A stretch of DNA of 64,000 nt. Origin: Streptomyces justiciae. Its GTDB lineage: Bacteria; Actinomycetota; Actinomycetes; Streptomycetales; Streptomycetaceae. Positions 1 to 8,569 of the stretch are shown in pieces; position 1 is the first letter of the stretch, and every line of letters starts with the position of its first letter. The position numbers and the translations under genes are program-made. The stretch is taken from contig NZ_JADDXU010000001.1 in the NCBI RefSeq assembly GCF_015163075.1, positions 806,001-870,000 on the forward strand, in the 5' to 3' direction. Under the pieces are notes generated by a model. The model was not told the DNA's origin. It was given only the letters and a program-made list of their open reading frames with translations, and made no database searches.

Positions 1-976
1 GGCCGGAGGCCGTCATCGGCGCCCAGCCGGGTTCGAGGGTGCTGTCGAACATGTCGCCGTCGGTGAAGTGCTCGACGAGGAAGCCGTCGGGGTCCCGCCA
101 GTAGTCGAAGATCTGGCTGCCCTGGATGTGCCGGCCGATCCCCCAGGAACGCCGGTAGCCCTCCCTCAGCAGGTACTGGCCCCCGGCGGCGAGCGCGTCG
201 AGGTCGGTGACCTCGTACGCCGAGTGCACATACCGGTTGGAGGGCCCCAGCGTCAGGGCGAGGGTGTGGTGGTCGGTGAGCGTGCCGCCGCGGTCGCAAC
301 GGATGAAGCTCATGGTCGGGCCGCGCTCGCGCTGACCCTCGTAGTAGAGGAAGTCGCTGACGATCAGGCCGAGGTGCTCCAGGTACCAGTCCAGCGTGCG
401 CCGGTACATCGTCGACTGCAGGACGACATGTCCCAGGCGCCGCACGCCGGCCGGCGCACGGGGCGGTCGCTGGGTGCCGTTGACCCGCTCGATGTCACCG
501 CCGAAGTTGAACCGCTGCCGACCCTGACCTGGCAGGGCGGGCAGCTCGTCCGTGTCGGCGATCACCCGCACGCGCAGCCCATCGGGGGCGGACAGCTCGA
601 CCACCGACCCGCCCAGCGCCTCGGGCAGTGGATGCACCCGGGCGCCGAGCGCGTCTCCCAGTCGCAGCAGATCGCGGGTGTCGACGGCCCGGAAAGCCGG
701 ACCGAGAAATCGTGACCGACGGCCCTTGCGGACGATCACGCACGGGGCTCCCGCCTGGGTGCCCCGCAGATGAAGCTCGCGACCGTCGCGGTAGGACGTC
801 ACGAAGCCGAATGCCCTGCCGAAGACCTCGGCGCGGTCCAGGTCGGGCTTGGAGAACTCCAGCCACGCGATGTCGTGGACCTTGATCAGTGGGTTCGCCG
901 CGCGCCCCGGATGCTCTCCAGGCAGCGCGCCCTGCTCGGAGTGCAGGTCGTTGTGGGTGCCGGGGTGAACAGCCAT
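1..976 (-). CDS. Extradiol ring-cleavage dioxygenase, VOC superfamily (3' end outside window)
   Basis: The reading frame runs from an ATG at 976 to the window edge without a stop, giving about 325 residues. It has the two-module vicinal-oxygen-chelate layout of type I extradiol dioxygenases. The N-terminal module (about 33-145) looks non-catalytic. The C-terminal module (about 178-310) carries the likely Fe(II) ligands: His183 in GHVVLQ, His236 or His237 in DHHTLAL, and Glu302 in LVEHFTDGD. Such enzymes cleave catechol-type rings between or beside the hydroxyls in the cytoplasm. A strong AGGAGGTG ribosome binding site (983-990) fixes the start. A short inverted repeat, GTCAG/CTGAC (1018-1036), lies just upstream. 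The gene is divergent from a TetR regulator, its probable controller. The substrate (aromatic or steroid-derived catechol) cannot be read from sequence. Confidence 0.85.
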   Translation of the reverse strand, partial: MAVHPGTHNDLHSEQGALPGEHPGRAANPLIKVHDIAWLEFSKPDLDRAEVFGRAFGFVTSYRDGRELHLRGTQAGAPCVIVRKGRRSRFLGPAFRAVDTRDLLRLGDALGARVHPLPEALGGSVVELSAPDGLRVRVIADTDELPALPGQGRQRFNFGGDIERVNGTQRPPRAPAGVRRLGHVVLQSTMYRRTLDWYLEHLGLIVSDFLYYEGQRERGPTMSFIRCDRGGTLTDHHTLALTLGPSNRYVHSAYEVTDLDALAAGGQYLLREGYRRSWGIGRHIQGSQIFDYWRDPDGFLVEHFTDGDMFDSTLEPGWAPMTASG

Positions 977-1086
977 GGTCACCACCTCCTGAGGAAATCG
1001 TCACTTCCGAGAGTGATGTCAGTCAATAGAACTGACGAAACATTCAGAAAACGAGACGGACACGTCCGTGAGGCCGGACCAAAAAC

Positions 1087-1106
1087 AGTTGATGATATCT
1101 TCAACT
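1087..1106. promoter_or_regulatory. Palindromic operator between dioxygenase and TetR genes
   Basis: A 20-bp near-perfect palindrome, AGTTGA-t-GATATC-t-TCAACT, matches at 18 of 20 positions. It sits in the divergent gap, 33 bases before the TetR start and about 110 bases before the dioxygenase start. Its size and symmetry suit a TetR dimer, and it is clearly AT-richer than its surroundings. Autoregulation plus control of the dioxygenase is the natural inference. Confidence 0.6.
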
Positions 1107-1138
1107 CTGAATCGGCGTGTGGCGTGATGGAGGATGCG

Positions 1139-1789
1139 ATGGCCGAGAGGAGCACGTCCCGGCGAGTCGACCAGCGGCGGGCGCGGACGCGGAACGCGCT
1201 GGTCTGCGCGGCACAGCGCCTGCTGGCCGAGGGGCGTACCGACGTCGCGGTCCTGGAGATAACGGAGCTGGCCGACGTCGGGGTCGGCTCGTTCTACAAC
1301 CACTTCACCACCAAGGAGGACCTCTTCCGCACCGCGGTGGAGGAGGCGATGGAGTGGTTCGGCGGCCTGATGGACCAGCTGACCGCGGAGATCGACGACC
1401 CGGCGGTCGCGTACGCGCAGAGCTTCCGCATGACCGGCCGCCTGCATCGCCGCTACCCGCAGCTCAGCAGGGTCCTGCTGAAGCACGGAATGGACGTGGT
1501 CCACTCAGACCGCGGCCTGGGGCCCCGGGCGCGCCGGGACATCCAGAACGCGACCGAAGCAGGACGGTTCGATGTGGAGGACCTGGACCTCGCCCTGGCG
1601 ATGACGGTCAGCGCCCAACTCGCCCTGGGTACGCTCCTGCACGCCCAGCCCGACCGCGACGACGCGCGGTCCTCGGACGTGATCGTGCGCGGGCTGCTGC
1701 GACACTTCGGCATGACCGCCGAGGAGGCCGCGCGGATCTGTTCGCTCGAACTGCCCGACCTCGACCTGGTCGACACCCTCGTCACCTGA
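1139..1789 (+). CDS. TetR-family transcriptional regulator
   Basis: A 216-residue repressor-type protein with an N-terminal TetR helix-turn-helix (about residues 10-60). The recognition-helix motif is VGSFYNHFTTKEDLF. The rest is a helical ligand-binding domain rich in Ala and Leu. I chose ATG 1139 because GGAGG lies five bases upstream (1129-1133); an in-frame ATG at 1127 is the alternative. The gene is divergent from the extradiol dioxygenase and convergent with the SDR gene, overlapping its 3' end by 8 bases. The palindrome at 1087-1106 is its likely operator. The ligand is unknown, probably an aromatic or lipophilic substrate of the neighbouring enzymes. Confidence 0.85.
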   Translation: MAERSTSRRVDQRRARTRNALVCAAQRLLAEGRTDVAVLEITELADVGVGSFYNHFTTKEDLFRTAVEEAMEWFGGLMDQLTAEIDDPAVAYAQSFRMTGRLHRRYPQLSRVLLKHGMDVVHSDRGLGPRARRDIQNATEAGRFDVEDLDLALAMTVSAQLALGTLLHAQPDRDDARSSDVIVRGLLRHFGMTAEEAARICSLELPDLDLVDTLVT

Positions 1790-2645
1790 GCGTCCTCGGC
1801 CGGTCCGCGAGCCGCACGGCCCTCGTGAAGCCCTCGTCCCGCCCCAACACCCGATCGGACAGCGGGCCCCACAGTCCACGAAAGAGCAGCAGCGCCTTCC
1901 AACGCCCCGGGACGACCAGGGTCTTGCGCGGTACGGCGATCACATCCGCCAGGCCCCGGCCTGCCATGGCGGGACTCAGTGGGGTCTTCAGGAAACCGGG
2001 AATCGACGCGCTGTAGCTCTGGCCGGCCTCGTCGGCCCAGACGGCCGCGTTCATGGCGGTGTCGATGTAGGCGAAGTAGGCGATCGTCACATCGACTTGC
2101 TGAGCGGCCAGTTCACTCCTCAGCGAACGTCCCAGGGACTCGACCGCTGCCTTCGAGGTGGCGTAAGGGGATTGCAGAGCACCGTTGTTGAAGGCGAGGA
2201 CCGACGAGACGATGACGTACTGGCCGCGTGCGGCGACGACTTGGTCGAGGGATGCCCTGACCGTGTTGGCGGAGCCGTGAAGGTTGACGTCGATGATCCG
2301 CTGGAAGTCGCCCGGTGTGGTGGCGCGGAAGGTCCTCATGCCGGTACCGATACCGGCATTGACGACCACGGTGTCGTAGCCGCCGAACGCCTCAGTCACC
2401 TGAGCGAAGGCCCGCTCCAGGGACGGAACGTCGCACACGTCCGTGGTCAGACCGAGCGCGGTCGTCGTGTCGCCCAGCTCGGCCGCGGCCCGGGTCACCG
2501 CCTCGGCGTGGATGTCGAGCAGGGCAACGCGTGCGCCGCGGCGGACGGCCTCGCGGGCCGTTTCCAGCCCGATGCCCTGGGCGCCACCGGTGATGACTAC
2601 CGTGCGGCCGGCGAGGTCGATGGCTTCTTCTCGTCTGGTGCGCAT
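1782..2645 (-). CDS. Short-chain dehydrogenase/reductase (SDR)
   Basis: Classical SDR of 287 residues. The Rossmann motif TGGAQGIG near the N-terminus binds NAD(P). The NAG motif is present as VVNAG, the catalytic Ser lies in VIVSSV, and the YxxxK pair is in SPYATSKAA. It probably oxidises an alcohol or reduces a ketone. A C-terminal stretch after FLKTPLSP, with ALLLFRGLWGPL, resembles SDRs acting on lipophilic substrates. A GTG at 2651 would overlap the upstream flavoenzyme by four bases, but GGAGA sits at the correct distance from ATG 2645, so I prefer that start. It is cotranscribed with the old-yellow-enzyme gene. Confidence 0.85.
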   Translation of the reverse strand: MRTRREEAIDLAGRTVVITGGAQGIGLETAREAVRRGARVALLDIHAEAVTRAAAELGDTTTALGLTTDVCDVPSLERAFAQVTEAFGGYDTVVVNAGIGTGMRTFRATTPGDFQRIIDVNLHGSANTVRASLDQVVAARGQYVIVSSVLAFNNGALQSPYATSKAAVESLGRSLRSELAAQQVDVTIAYFAYIDTAMNAAVWADEAGQSYSASIPGFLKTPLSPAMAGRGLADVIAVPRKTLVVPGRWKALLLFRGLWGPLSDRVLGRDEGFTRAVRLADRPRTLR

Positions 2646-2647
2646 GG

Positions 2648-3928
2648 TCACTCTCCGGTCCTGGCGCGGTGCTTCTCGACCATGACGTCACGGTCGCGGC
2701 GGATCTCGTCGCTGTAGCAGTCCACGGGCAGGCCGCTGAAGCGGGCGATGCAGCCGTTGCAGTAGCCGCAGACCGGCCGGTCGGCGACATCGCCGAGGAC
2801 GTTCCGGTACAGGTAGGGGTCGGCGATCATGGCGCGGGCCGCTGAGACGGCGTCGGTCCTCCCGTTCGCGATGGCTGCTTCCATGCCTGTTCTGGTGTGG
2901 AATCCGCCGACGCAGATGACGGGGACATCGAGGGCGCGGGTGAACTGTTCGGCCTGCGGCAGGTTGAAGCCTTCCAGGGGTGGGCGCAGTCGCTCGGCGA
3001 CGTGTTCGATCAATGGCGCGACGGCGAGGGTGGCCGCTCGGCGCCGCCCCGAGACGTGCTGCCCTGCCCCCTGGGTGAGGCTGGTCCTGATGAATCCCCG
3101 GTATCTGCCCTGGATCATGCCGGGCCAGGACTCGTAATGCCCCCGGGAGATCTCGACGGCGTCGATGCCCTCGTCCTGCAGCCGTACGGCGACCCGGACC
3201 AGCTCTTCCGTCGTCGCGCCTCGACGGAAGGGAAGGTCGTCGGTGCCGTTGATCTTGACGAGGATCGGATAGTCGTCGCCGAGTCGTGCGCGCAGCCCTT
3301 TGAGTACGTCGACGAGTAGCCGGGCGCGGTTGTCGAGGCTGCCTCCGTAGGCGTCGGTGCGGCGGTTGGTGTGCGGGGTGAGGAACTGGCTGAGCAGATA
3401 GCCGTGAGCGGCGTGGATCTGCACCCCGTCGAACCCCGCTTCCCGGGCCCGCTCGCCGGCCGCCACGAACGACTCCACCACCCCGGGCATCTCATCCAGC
3501 CGTAGCGGGGACGGCTTCGTCCCGTACAGCGGCTCCCGTACGTCGGAAGCGGAGACGATCCGGTCCGCACCCGGTGCCGCCTCGGCGATCTGCCGACCAC
3601 CATGGTTGAGCTGGGCAACGATCCGGACTCCGTGTCGGTGGGCCAGACCGGTCCACTCGCGCAGGCCGGGGATCTTGTCGTCGGCGTCGATGCCCGCCTG
3701 GCGTCCGGCCGACTTGCCCTGCGGGGAGACGTACAGGTTGCCCGTGACGATCAATGGCGTACCGGCCTCGGCCATCGGTTCGTAGAAGGCGAGCAGCTCG
3801 TCGGTGACGAACCCGTCGGCGCTGGCGCGGGTCTCGCTGGTAGCGGACTTGAACAGCCGTCCGGCGACCGTCATCGAGCCGATGTCCAGGGGCGTCGCGA
3901 GTCGTTCTCGGTGGGGCGATTGGGGCAT
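2648..3928 (-). CDS. NADH:flavin oxidoreductase, old yellow enzyme family
   Basis: A 426-residue FMN-dependent TIM-barrel ene-reductase. The family signature is clear: QIHAAHGYLLSQFLTPHTNRR followed by TDAYGGSLDNR. The His and Asn that hold the substrate oxygen fall within it. FMN-binding segments include LVKINGTDD and VGGFHTR. The tail has a CGYCNGCIARF cysteine cluster, seen in the longer dienoyl-CoA-reductase-like OYEs, but the N-terminal-half-only length shows there is no C-terminal FAD/NADPH domain. ATG 3928 has GGGAG eight bases upstream; a longer in-frame ATG at 4015 would run through low-complexity sequence. It heads an operon with the SDR gene and is divergent from an EthR-like regulator. 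Confidence 0.88.
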   Translation of the reverse strand: MPQSPHRERLATPLDIGSMTVAGRLFKSATSETRASADGFVTDELLAFYEPMAEAGTPLIVTGNLYVSPQGKSAGRQAGIDADDKIPGLREWTGLAHRHGVRIVAQLNHGGRQIAEAAPGADRIVSASDVREPLYGTKPSPLRLDEMPGVVESFVAAGERAREAGFDGVQIHAAHGYLLSQFLTPHTNRRTDAYGGSLDNRARLLVDVLKGLRARLGDDYPILVKINGTDDLPFRRGATTEELVRVAVRLQDEGIDAVEISRGHYESWPGMIQGRYRGFIRTSLTQGAGQHVSGRRRAATLAVAPLIEHVAERLRPPLEGFNLPQAEQFTRALDVPVICVGGFHTRTGMEAAIANGRTDAVSAARAMIADPYLYRNVLGDVADRPVCGYCNGCIARFSGLPVDCYSDEIRRDRDVMVEKHRARTGE

Positions 3929-4015
3929 GTCCGCAGCTCCCTGCGTCGTCGACGTTGACGTACGGCGTGGTCCGCCGGTCCGCAAGGGGGTAGCGGCGGG
4001 GTCGGGACACAGCAT

Positions 4016-4051
4016 TCGACACAGTGTCGATTAAGTCAACGCCCTGTCGAT
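4016..4051. promoter_or_regulatory. Operator region for EthR-like regulator
   Basis: A perfect 15-bp inverted repeat, TCGACAC-A-GTGTCGA (4016-4030), is followed by another TGTCGAT copy (4045-4051) that repeats 4025-4031. The block ends 23 bases before the TetR start and about 90 bases upstream of the flavoenzyme start. Multi-copy, extended operators are typical of EthR, which binds as several dimers. Binding by the adjacent regulator is inferred. Confidence 0.65.
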
Positions 4052-4074
4052 AACGTGATTGGTAGGCTCCCGCC

Positions 4075-4728
4075 ATGGACTCCGCACTCGAGCCGCCCCC
4101 CGCCCCGTCGACGAGGGGACGCAGGGCGCGCGTCTTCAGCGGAGACGACCGGGAGCGGGCGATCCTCGCCACCGCGGAACGGCTACTGGGTGAGCGGCCG
4201 CTGTCCGAGATCTCCGTGGACCAGCTGGCCAAGGGCGCGGGCATCTCCAGGCCGACCTTCTACTTCTATTTCACGTCCAAGGAGCAGGTGCTGCTGGCGT
4301 TGTTCGACCGGGTCGTCGAAGAGGCCCGGTCGAACCGTGGCGACGCACTCCAGCGGCTCGCCGAGGACGAGGAACAGGGCTGGCGCGACGCCATCAGCCC
4401 GTTCTGCGCGACCTTCTCCAGCCATCGGGCGATCACCTCCGCCGCGGCCGCCACGCAGTACACCAGCGCCGCCGTCAGGGACCTGTGGTCGCAGGTCATG
4501 GAGCAGTTCGTGGTGGAGGTGATGGAGGCGATCGAGTCCGAGCGCCGGCGTGGGGCGGCTCCCGACGGCATCCCGGCCCGCGACCTGGCCACCGTGCTGA
4601 ACTCCATGGTTGAGCGGTCCTTGTTCAGCACGTTCAGCGGTCAGACGCCGGCTGTGGCTGAGGAGCGCCTGTTGGAAACCCTCGTTTCGGTCTTCATGGG
4701 TGCGATCTACGGGCGTGCCCAGGAGTGA
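4075..4728 (+). CDS. TetR-family regulator, EthR-like
   Basis: A 217-residue TetR protein that closely resembles mycobacterial EthR by recall: the stretch ISVDQLAKGAGISRPTFYFY, the GDDRE-AILATAE lead-in, and the C-terminal half with ATVLN-M-ER-LF all line up. The DNA-binding domain is residues 25-75. EthR represses the Baeyer-Villiger monooxygenase EthA, but here the divergent partner is a flavin ene-reductase followed by an SDR, so the target differs. Start ATG 4075 follows the operator repeats at 4016-4051. It probably represses the flavoenzyme-SDR operon and itself. Family placement is strong; regulatory targets are inferred. Confidence 0.85.
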   Translation: MDSALEPPPAPSTRGRRARVFSGDDRERAILATAERLLGERPLSEISVDQLAKGAGISRPTFYFYFTSKEQVLLALFDRVVEEARSNRGDALQRLAEDEEQGWRDAISPFCATFSSHRAITSAAAATQYTSAAVRDLWSQVMEQFVVEVMEAIESERRRGAAPDGIPARDLATVLNSMVERSLFSTFSGQTPAVAEERLLETLVSVFMGAIYGRAQE

Positions 4729-4879
4729 GGCCCGCTTCCTGACAAGGGCCGAGAAGGACTGAGTCACCAAACCCCGCCCCACCACTCGATGTGGTCGAAG
4801 AAACGATCCATCGATGCGTCATGGCCCCGGCCCAGCCCGCTCACAGGAATCTCCCAGGCCCACCACGCATGCTCACAGC

Positions 4880-5614
4880 ATGTCTGCCGCAAGTGGAGTT
4901 CGTGAGGTCCGTCAGGGCGCGGTCCGGGTGTTGATCGTCGATGACGAACCCGAGCTCACCGAACTGCTGTCATGGGCCGTCGTCGATGCGGGATGGCAGC
5001 CGTTCCTCGCGGCGGACGGGCGCAGCGCGCTCAGTCTCGCGCGTGGCTGTGCCCCGCACGCCGTCGTCCTCGACGGCATGCTGCCCGACCTCGACGGCGT
5101 CCAGGTGCTGCGCCGGCTGCGTTACGAGAACGCCGGGCTGCCCGTGCTGATGCTCACCGCCCGGGACGGGCTCGAACACCGTATCGACGGGCTGTCCGCC
5201 GGTGCCGACGACTACGTCACCAAGCCCTTCTCCCTCGAAGAGGTCATGCTGCGGCTGCGCGGACTGCTGCGCCGCTCCGGCGCCGAGGCGGCCGCCGCCG
5301 ACGAGTCCGTGCGTGTGCTCGGCGACCTCGTCCTCGCCGAGAAGACCCGGCAGGTGCGGCGCGGCGGGGAGACGATCGCGCTCACCGCCAAGGAGTTCGA
5401 CCTGCTGCACTTCCTGATGAGCCACCCCCGCCAGGTGCTCAGCAAGGCGCAGATCCTCGACCACGTCTGGAACAGCTCGTTCGAGAGCGAGGGGAACCTG
5501 GTCGAGGTGTACGTGTACAGCCTGCGCGGCAAGCTCGACAAGGGGCGCCGGCCGATGATCCACACCGTGCGCGGCGCGGGATACGTCATCAGGGCGGCGG
5601 GCGAAGGCAGATGA
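4880..5614 (+). CDS. Two-component response regulator, OmpR/PhoB family
   Basis: A 244-residue response regulator. The receiver domain (about 15-130) has the acidic pair DDE (21-23), phospho-acceptor Asp65 in VVLDGMLPD, the conserved Thr in LMLTARD and Lys in TKPF. The C-terminal winged helix (about 145-240) has the OmpR signature from TAKEFDLLHFL to HTVRGAGYVI. ATG 4880 is the best start near the receiver domain, though no clear ribosome binding site precedes it; a longer frame from 4814 adds unlikely sequence. The stop overlaps the kinase ATG by four bases, so the pair is translationally coupled. Confidence 0.88.
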   Translation: MSAASGVREVRQGAVRVLIVDDEPELTELLSWAVVDAGWQPFLAADGRSALSLARGCAPHAVVLDGMLPDLDGVQVLRRLRYENAGLPVLMLTARDGLEHRIDGLSAGADDYVTKPFSLEEVMLRLRGLLRRSGAEAAAADESVRVLGDLVLAEKTRQVRRGGETIALTAKEFDLLHFLMSHPRQVLSKAQILDHVWNSSFESEGNLVEVYVYSLRGKLDKGRRPMIHTVRGAGYVIRAAGEGR

Positions 5615-7041
5615 AGACCCTCAGGGCCCGGCTGGTGCTGTTCGTGTCCCTGGCCCTGGTCGTGGTCTGCGCGACGATGGCGGTGGCCACCGTCCTCGTC
5701 CAGGGCGCGCACCTCCAGGCGGACCTGGACCAGCGGGTCCGGGACGCGGCCGACCGCAGCCAGGGCGGCCTCGAGCGGCGTCCCGGTGACGCCACGGACC
5801 TCGGGTTCCTCAACGAGCGCGGCCAGCCCACCGGGACCGTCGCCGCCCGGCTCACCGACGGCAAGGTGGTCGCCGCCGAGGTGGTCACCGAGGACGGCGG
5901 CCAACAGGTCCTCACCGCCGCCCAGCGCACCGCCCTCGCCGGCGTCACCGAGGCGGGCACGCTGTACACCCGGACCATCCCCGGCCTCGGCACCTACCGG
6001 CTCACCGTCGCGAGCGGCGACGGCCCCGCCGTCCTCGCCGGACTGCCCGCCGCCGAACTCAAGGACACCGTCGACGACCTCGTCGTGGCCGAGGCCGTGA
6101 TCGCCGTCGTCGGCCTGGCCGGCGTGGGCACGGTCTGCGCCTGGGTCATACGACGCCAACTGCGGCCCCTCGGACAGGTCGCCGCCACCGCCGTCGAGGT
6201 GGCGAACGGCCCCCTCGGCACCGGCGAACTCACCCGCGTCCCCGACCCCGACACCGGCACCGAGGTCGGCCAGGTGGGTGCCGCCCTCAACGTCCTCATC
6301 GACAGCGTCGAGTCCTCCCTCGCCGAACTGCGGCGCAGCGAGGACCGGATGCGCCGCTTCCTCGCCGACGCGAGCCACGAACTGCGCACCCCGCTCGCCT
6401 CCATCGCCGGATACGCCGAACTCATGGACCAGGGCGCCGCGAAGATCGAGCCCGCACTGGTCTGGCAGCGGGTCTCCGCCCAGTCCGCCCGCATGACCGG
6501 GCTCGTCGAGGATCTGCTGCTCCTGGCCCGCCTCGACGAGGGACGGCCCCTGGAGGAGACCGACGTCAACCTCGCGACACTGGTCGCCGAGGCGGTGTGG
6601 GACGCGCGGGCCGCCGGCGCCGACCACGACTGGCAGCTCGCCCTGCGACTCGACGAACCGGCCGTCGTCACCGGCGACGCCGCCCGGCTGACCCAGGTCG
6701 TCGCCAACCTCCTCGCCAACGCCCGCGCCCACACCCCGCCCGGCACCCGGATCGAGGTGGAGGTCGCGGCGGGACGTACCGAGTGCGTGGTCGTCGTACG
6801 CGACGACGGGCCCGGCATCCCGCCCGACCTCCTGCCGGCCGTCTTCGAACGCTTCACCCGCGCCGACGCCTCCCGCACCCGCGCCCCGGGCCAGGGCGGC
6901 GGCTCGGGGCTCGGGCTGGCCATCGCCGCGGCGCTCACGGAAGCGCACGGCGGGCGGATCGAGGTGGCCAGCGAGGTGGGGCGTACGGAGTTCAGGGTGA
7001 CGTTGCCGAGAGCCGCGGCACGGTCCACAGCGACCTCGTAG
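5611..7041 (+). CDS. Sensor histidine kinase, HAMP-containing
   Basis: A 476-residue membrane kinase partnered with the upstream OmpR regulator through an ATGA overlap. TM1 is residues 8-30 and an extracytoplasmic sensor spans about 31-158. TM2 is about 159-180, followed by a normal HAMP linker (181-235). His256 in DASHELRTPL is the phosphorylation site. The ATPase domain has the N box NLLANARAHT, G1 DDGPGIP, F box FERFTRA and G2 GSGLGLAI, so it looks fully active. The signal sensed is unknown; the next gene, a Tat-exported DUF3500 protein, could be a target. Confidence 0.9.
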   Translation: MKTLRARLVLFVSLALVVVCATMAVATVLVQGAHLQADLDQRVRDAADRSQGGLERRPGDATDLGFLNERGQPTGTVAARLTDGKVVAAEVVTEDGGQQVLTAAQRTALAGVTEAGTLYTRTIPGLGTYRLTVASGDGPAVLAGLPAAELKDTVDDLVVAEAVIAVVGLAGVGTVCAWVIRRQLRPLGQVAATAVEVANGPLGTGELTRVPDPDTGTEVGQVGAALNVLIDSVESSLAELRRSEDRMRRFLADASHELRTPLASIAGYAELMDQGAAKIEPALVWQRVSAQSARMTGLVEDLLLLARLDEGRPLEETDVNLATLVAEAVWDARAAGADHDWQLALRLDEPAVVTGDAARLTQVVANLLANARAHTPPGTRIEVEVAAGRTECVVVVRDDGPGIPPDLLPAVFERFTRADASRTRAPGQGGGSGLGLAIAAALTEAHGGRIEVASEVGRTEFRVTLPRAAARSTATS

Positions 7042-7228
7042 GAACGCCTGCCGGCCTCATAGAAAGCCTGGTCACAGCCGTCGGAGCGGTCACCAGAAGC
7101 CGTCGTGACGGTCACGGAAGGCCTTCGTGGCGAACTCGCTTCAGCGCAGCCTCAGTTACGGCCCCCAGGGTGGTTGTCCGGTGGCCGGTCCGCAGGGGAC
7201 GTGGCCAGGACGAAGGGAGCGGACCACG

Positions 7229-8557
7229 ATGGCCGAGCTCGACACCGGTGGGCAGCCGCAGCAGGAGGCCGAGGTCGCGCGTCGCGCCCACGCGAGCCGC
7301 CGCAACTTCATGCGCAAGGTGTTCTTCGCGTCCGGTGCCACGGCCGTCGCCACGATGGGCGGCGCCGGTGCCTGGGCGGCGCTGGCCGACGACAGCACGG
7401 GGACGGCCGACGCGAGCGCCACGCCCAGCGGTGCGCCCAGCGGCGGCCCGGGCGGCGGCACGGGCGGTCCCGGCAACCAGTCGATCACCGAGGACTTCTT
7501 CGGACTGACGACCGACGGCAACCGGATCGACGACCTGTTCACGATCCACTCCACCGGCGTGGCGACGGCCCCCGTCATCAGCGCCGCCAACGCCTTCCTC
7601 GCCGGGCTGACCGACGACCAGAAGACCTCGACCGTCTTCACCGTGCACTCCACCGAGTGGCGGCTGTGGAGCAACATCGACTCCTACGAGCGGCAGGGCG
7701 TCTCGCTCGCCGACCTGAGCGACGACCAGAAGGCCCTGGGCACCGCCCTGCTGAAGGCCGCGCTCAGTGCCGACGGGCTGGAGACCACGGAGAAGATCCG
7801 CAAGATCAACCAGGCGGCGGGCGAGGCGATCGGCAACACGGACGCCTTCAACGAGGACGCCTACTACTGGACCGTCATGGGCACCCCGTCCGCGACCGAG
7901 CCCTGGGGCTTCCAGTTCGACGGGCACCACCTCGTCATCAACTACTTCGTCCTCGGCGACCAGGTCGTGATGAGCCCCTGCTTCTGGGGTTCGGAGCCGA
8001 CGACGATGGAGATCGACGGCGAGACCGTGACCGTGTGTCACGAGGAGGTCGTCGCCTCCCTCGCCTTCATCAACTCCCTGACGGAGGCGCAGCAGGCGGT
8101 CGCCATCGAGTCGGCCACCAAGTCGAACGAGTCGATGAAGGCCGGCGCCTTCTCCGACAACACCGTCCAGGAATACACCGGCCTGCGCGGCAACAAGCTC
8201 AATGCCGCCCAGAAGAAGAAGCTCCTCGCCATCGTCGAGGCCTTCGTGGGCCGCGCCAAGGCCGACGCCGCCAAGGTGCGGATGTCCGAGGTCGCCCAGC
8301 ACCTCTCCGACACCTACGTCACCTGGGCCGGCGGCACCGGCGACGACGACGCCTTCTACGTCCGCGTCCACAGCCCCGTGGTGTGGGTGGAGGTCGACTG
8401 CCAGGGCCCCGGCCCGCTGGCCGGCGCGTACGGCGCCACGCAGGGCAGCGGCGCGACCCAGCTGCACGTCCACTCGATCATCCGCACCCCCAACGGCAAC
8501 GACTACGGAAGGGAGCTCCTCAGGCAGCACTACCTGACGTCACCGCACCACCGGTGA
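7229..8557 (+). CDS. Tat-exported DUF3500 family protein
   Basis: A 442-residue protein. Residues 24-52 form a twin-arginine signal (SRRNFMRKVF followed by a hydrophobic Ala/Gly run), then a Gly/Ser/Thr-rich linker (about 55-85) and a DUF3500-type domain to the C-terminus. DUF3500 proteins have unknown function. Many conserved His/Glu/Trp residues (for example in FDGHHLVINY and HVHSIIRTPNGNDYGRE) suggest a metal- or ligand-binding site. ATG 7229 is preceded by GGGAG at 7215-7219; the same frame is open from 7127 but without a signal-like start. It lies 187 bases after the kinase gene on the same strand, so it may be regulated by it. Confidence 0.8.
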   Translation: MAELDTGGQPQQEAEVARRAHASRRNFMRKVFFASGATAVATMGGAGAWAALADDSTGTADASATPSGAPSGGPGGGTGGPGNQSITEDFFGLTTDGNRIDDLFTIHSTGVATAPVISAANAFLAGLTDDQKTSTVFTVHSTEWRLWSNIDSYERQGVSLADLSDDQKALGTALLKAALSADGLETTEKIRKINQAAGEAIGNTDAFNEDAYYWTVMGTPSATEPWGFQFDGHHLVINYFVLGDQVVMSPCFWGSEPTTMEIDGETVTVCHEEVVASLAFINSLTEAQQAVAIESATKSNESMKAGAFSDNTVQEYTGLRGNKLNAAQKKKLLAIVEAFVGRAKADAAKVRMSEVAQHLSDTYVTWAGGTGDDDAFYVRVHSPVVWVEVDCQGPGPLAGAYGATQGSGATQLHVHSIIRTPNGNDYGRELLRQHYLTSPHHR

Positions 8558-8569
8558 CACCCGTTCCCG

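Noticed and set aside
5212..6948. Long antisense open frame (about 578 codons) opposite the first kinase gene
   Set aside because: Its Gly/Val/Arg-rich composition is typical of frames opposite high-GC genes, and the plus strand encodes a clear histidine kinase.
7042..7228. Additional gene between the kinase and DUF3500 gene
   Set aside because: Frames here are short, lack ribosome binding sites and continue into neighbouring genes.
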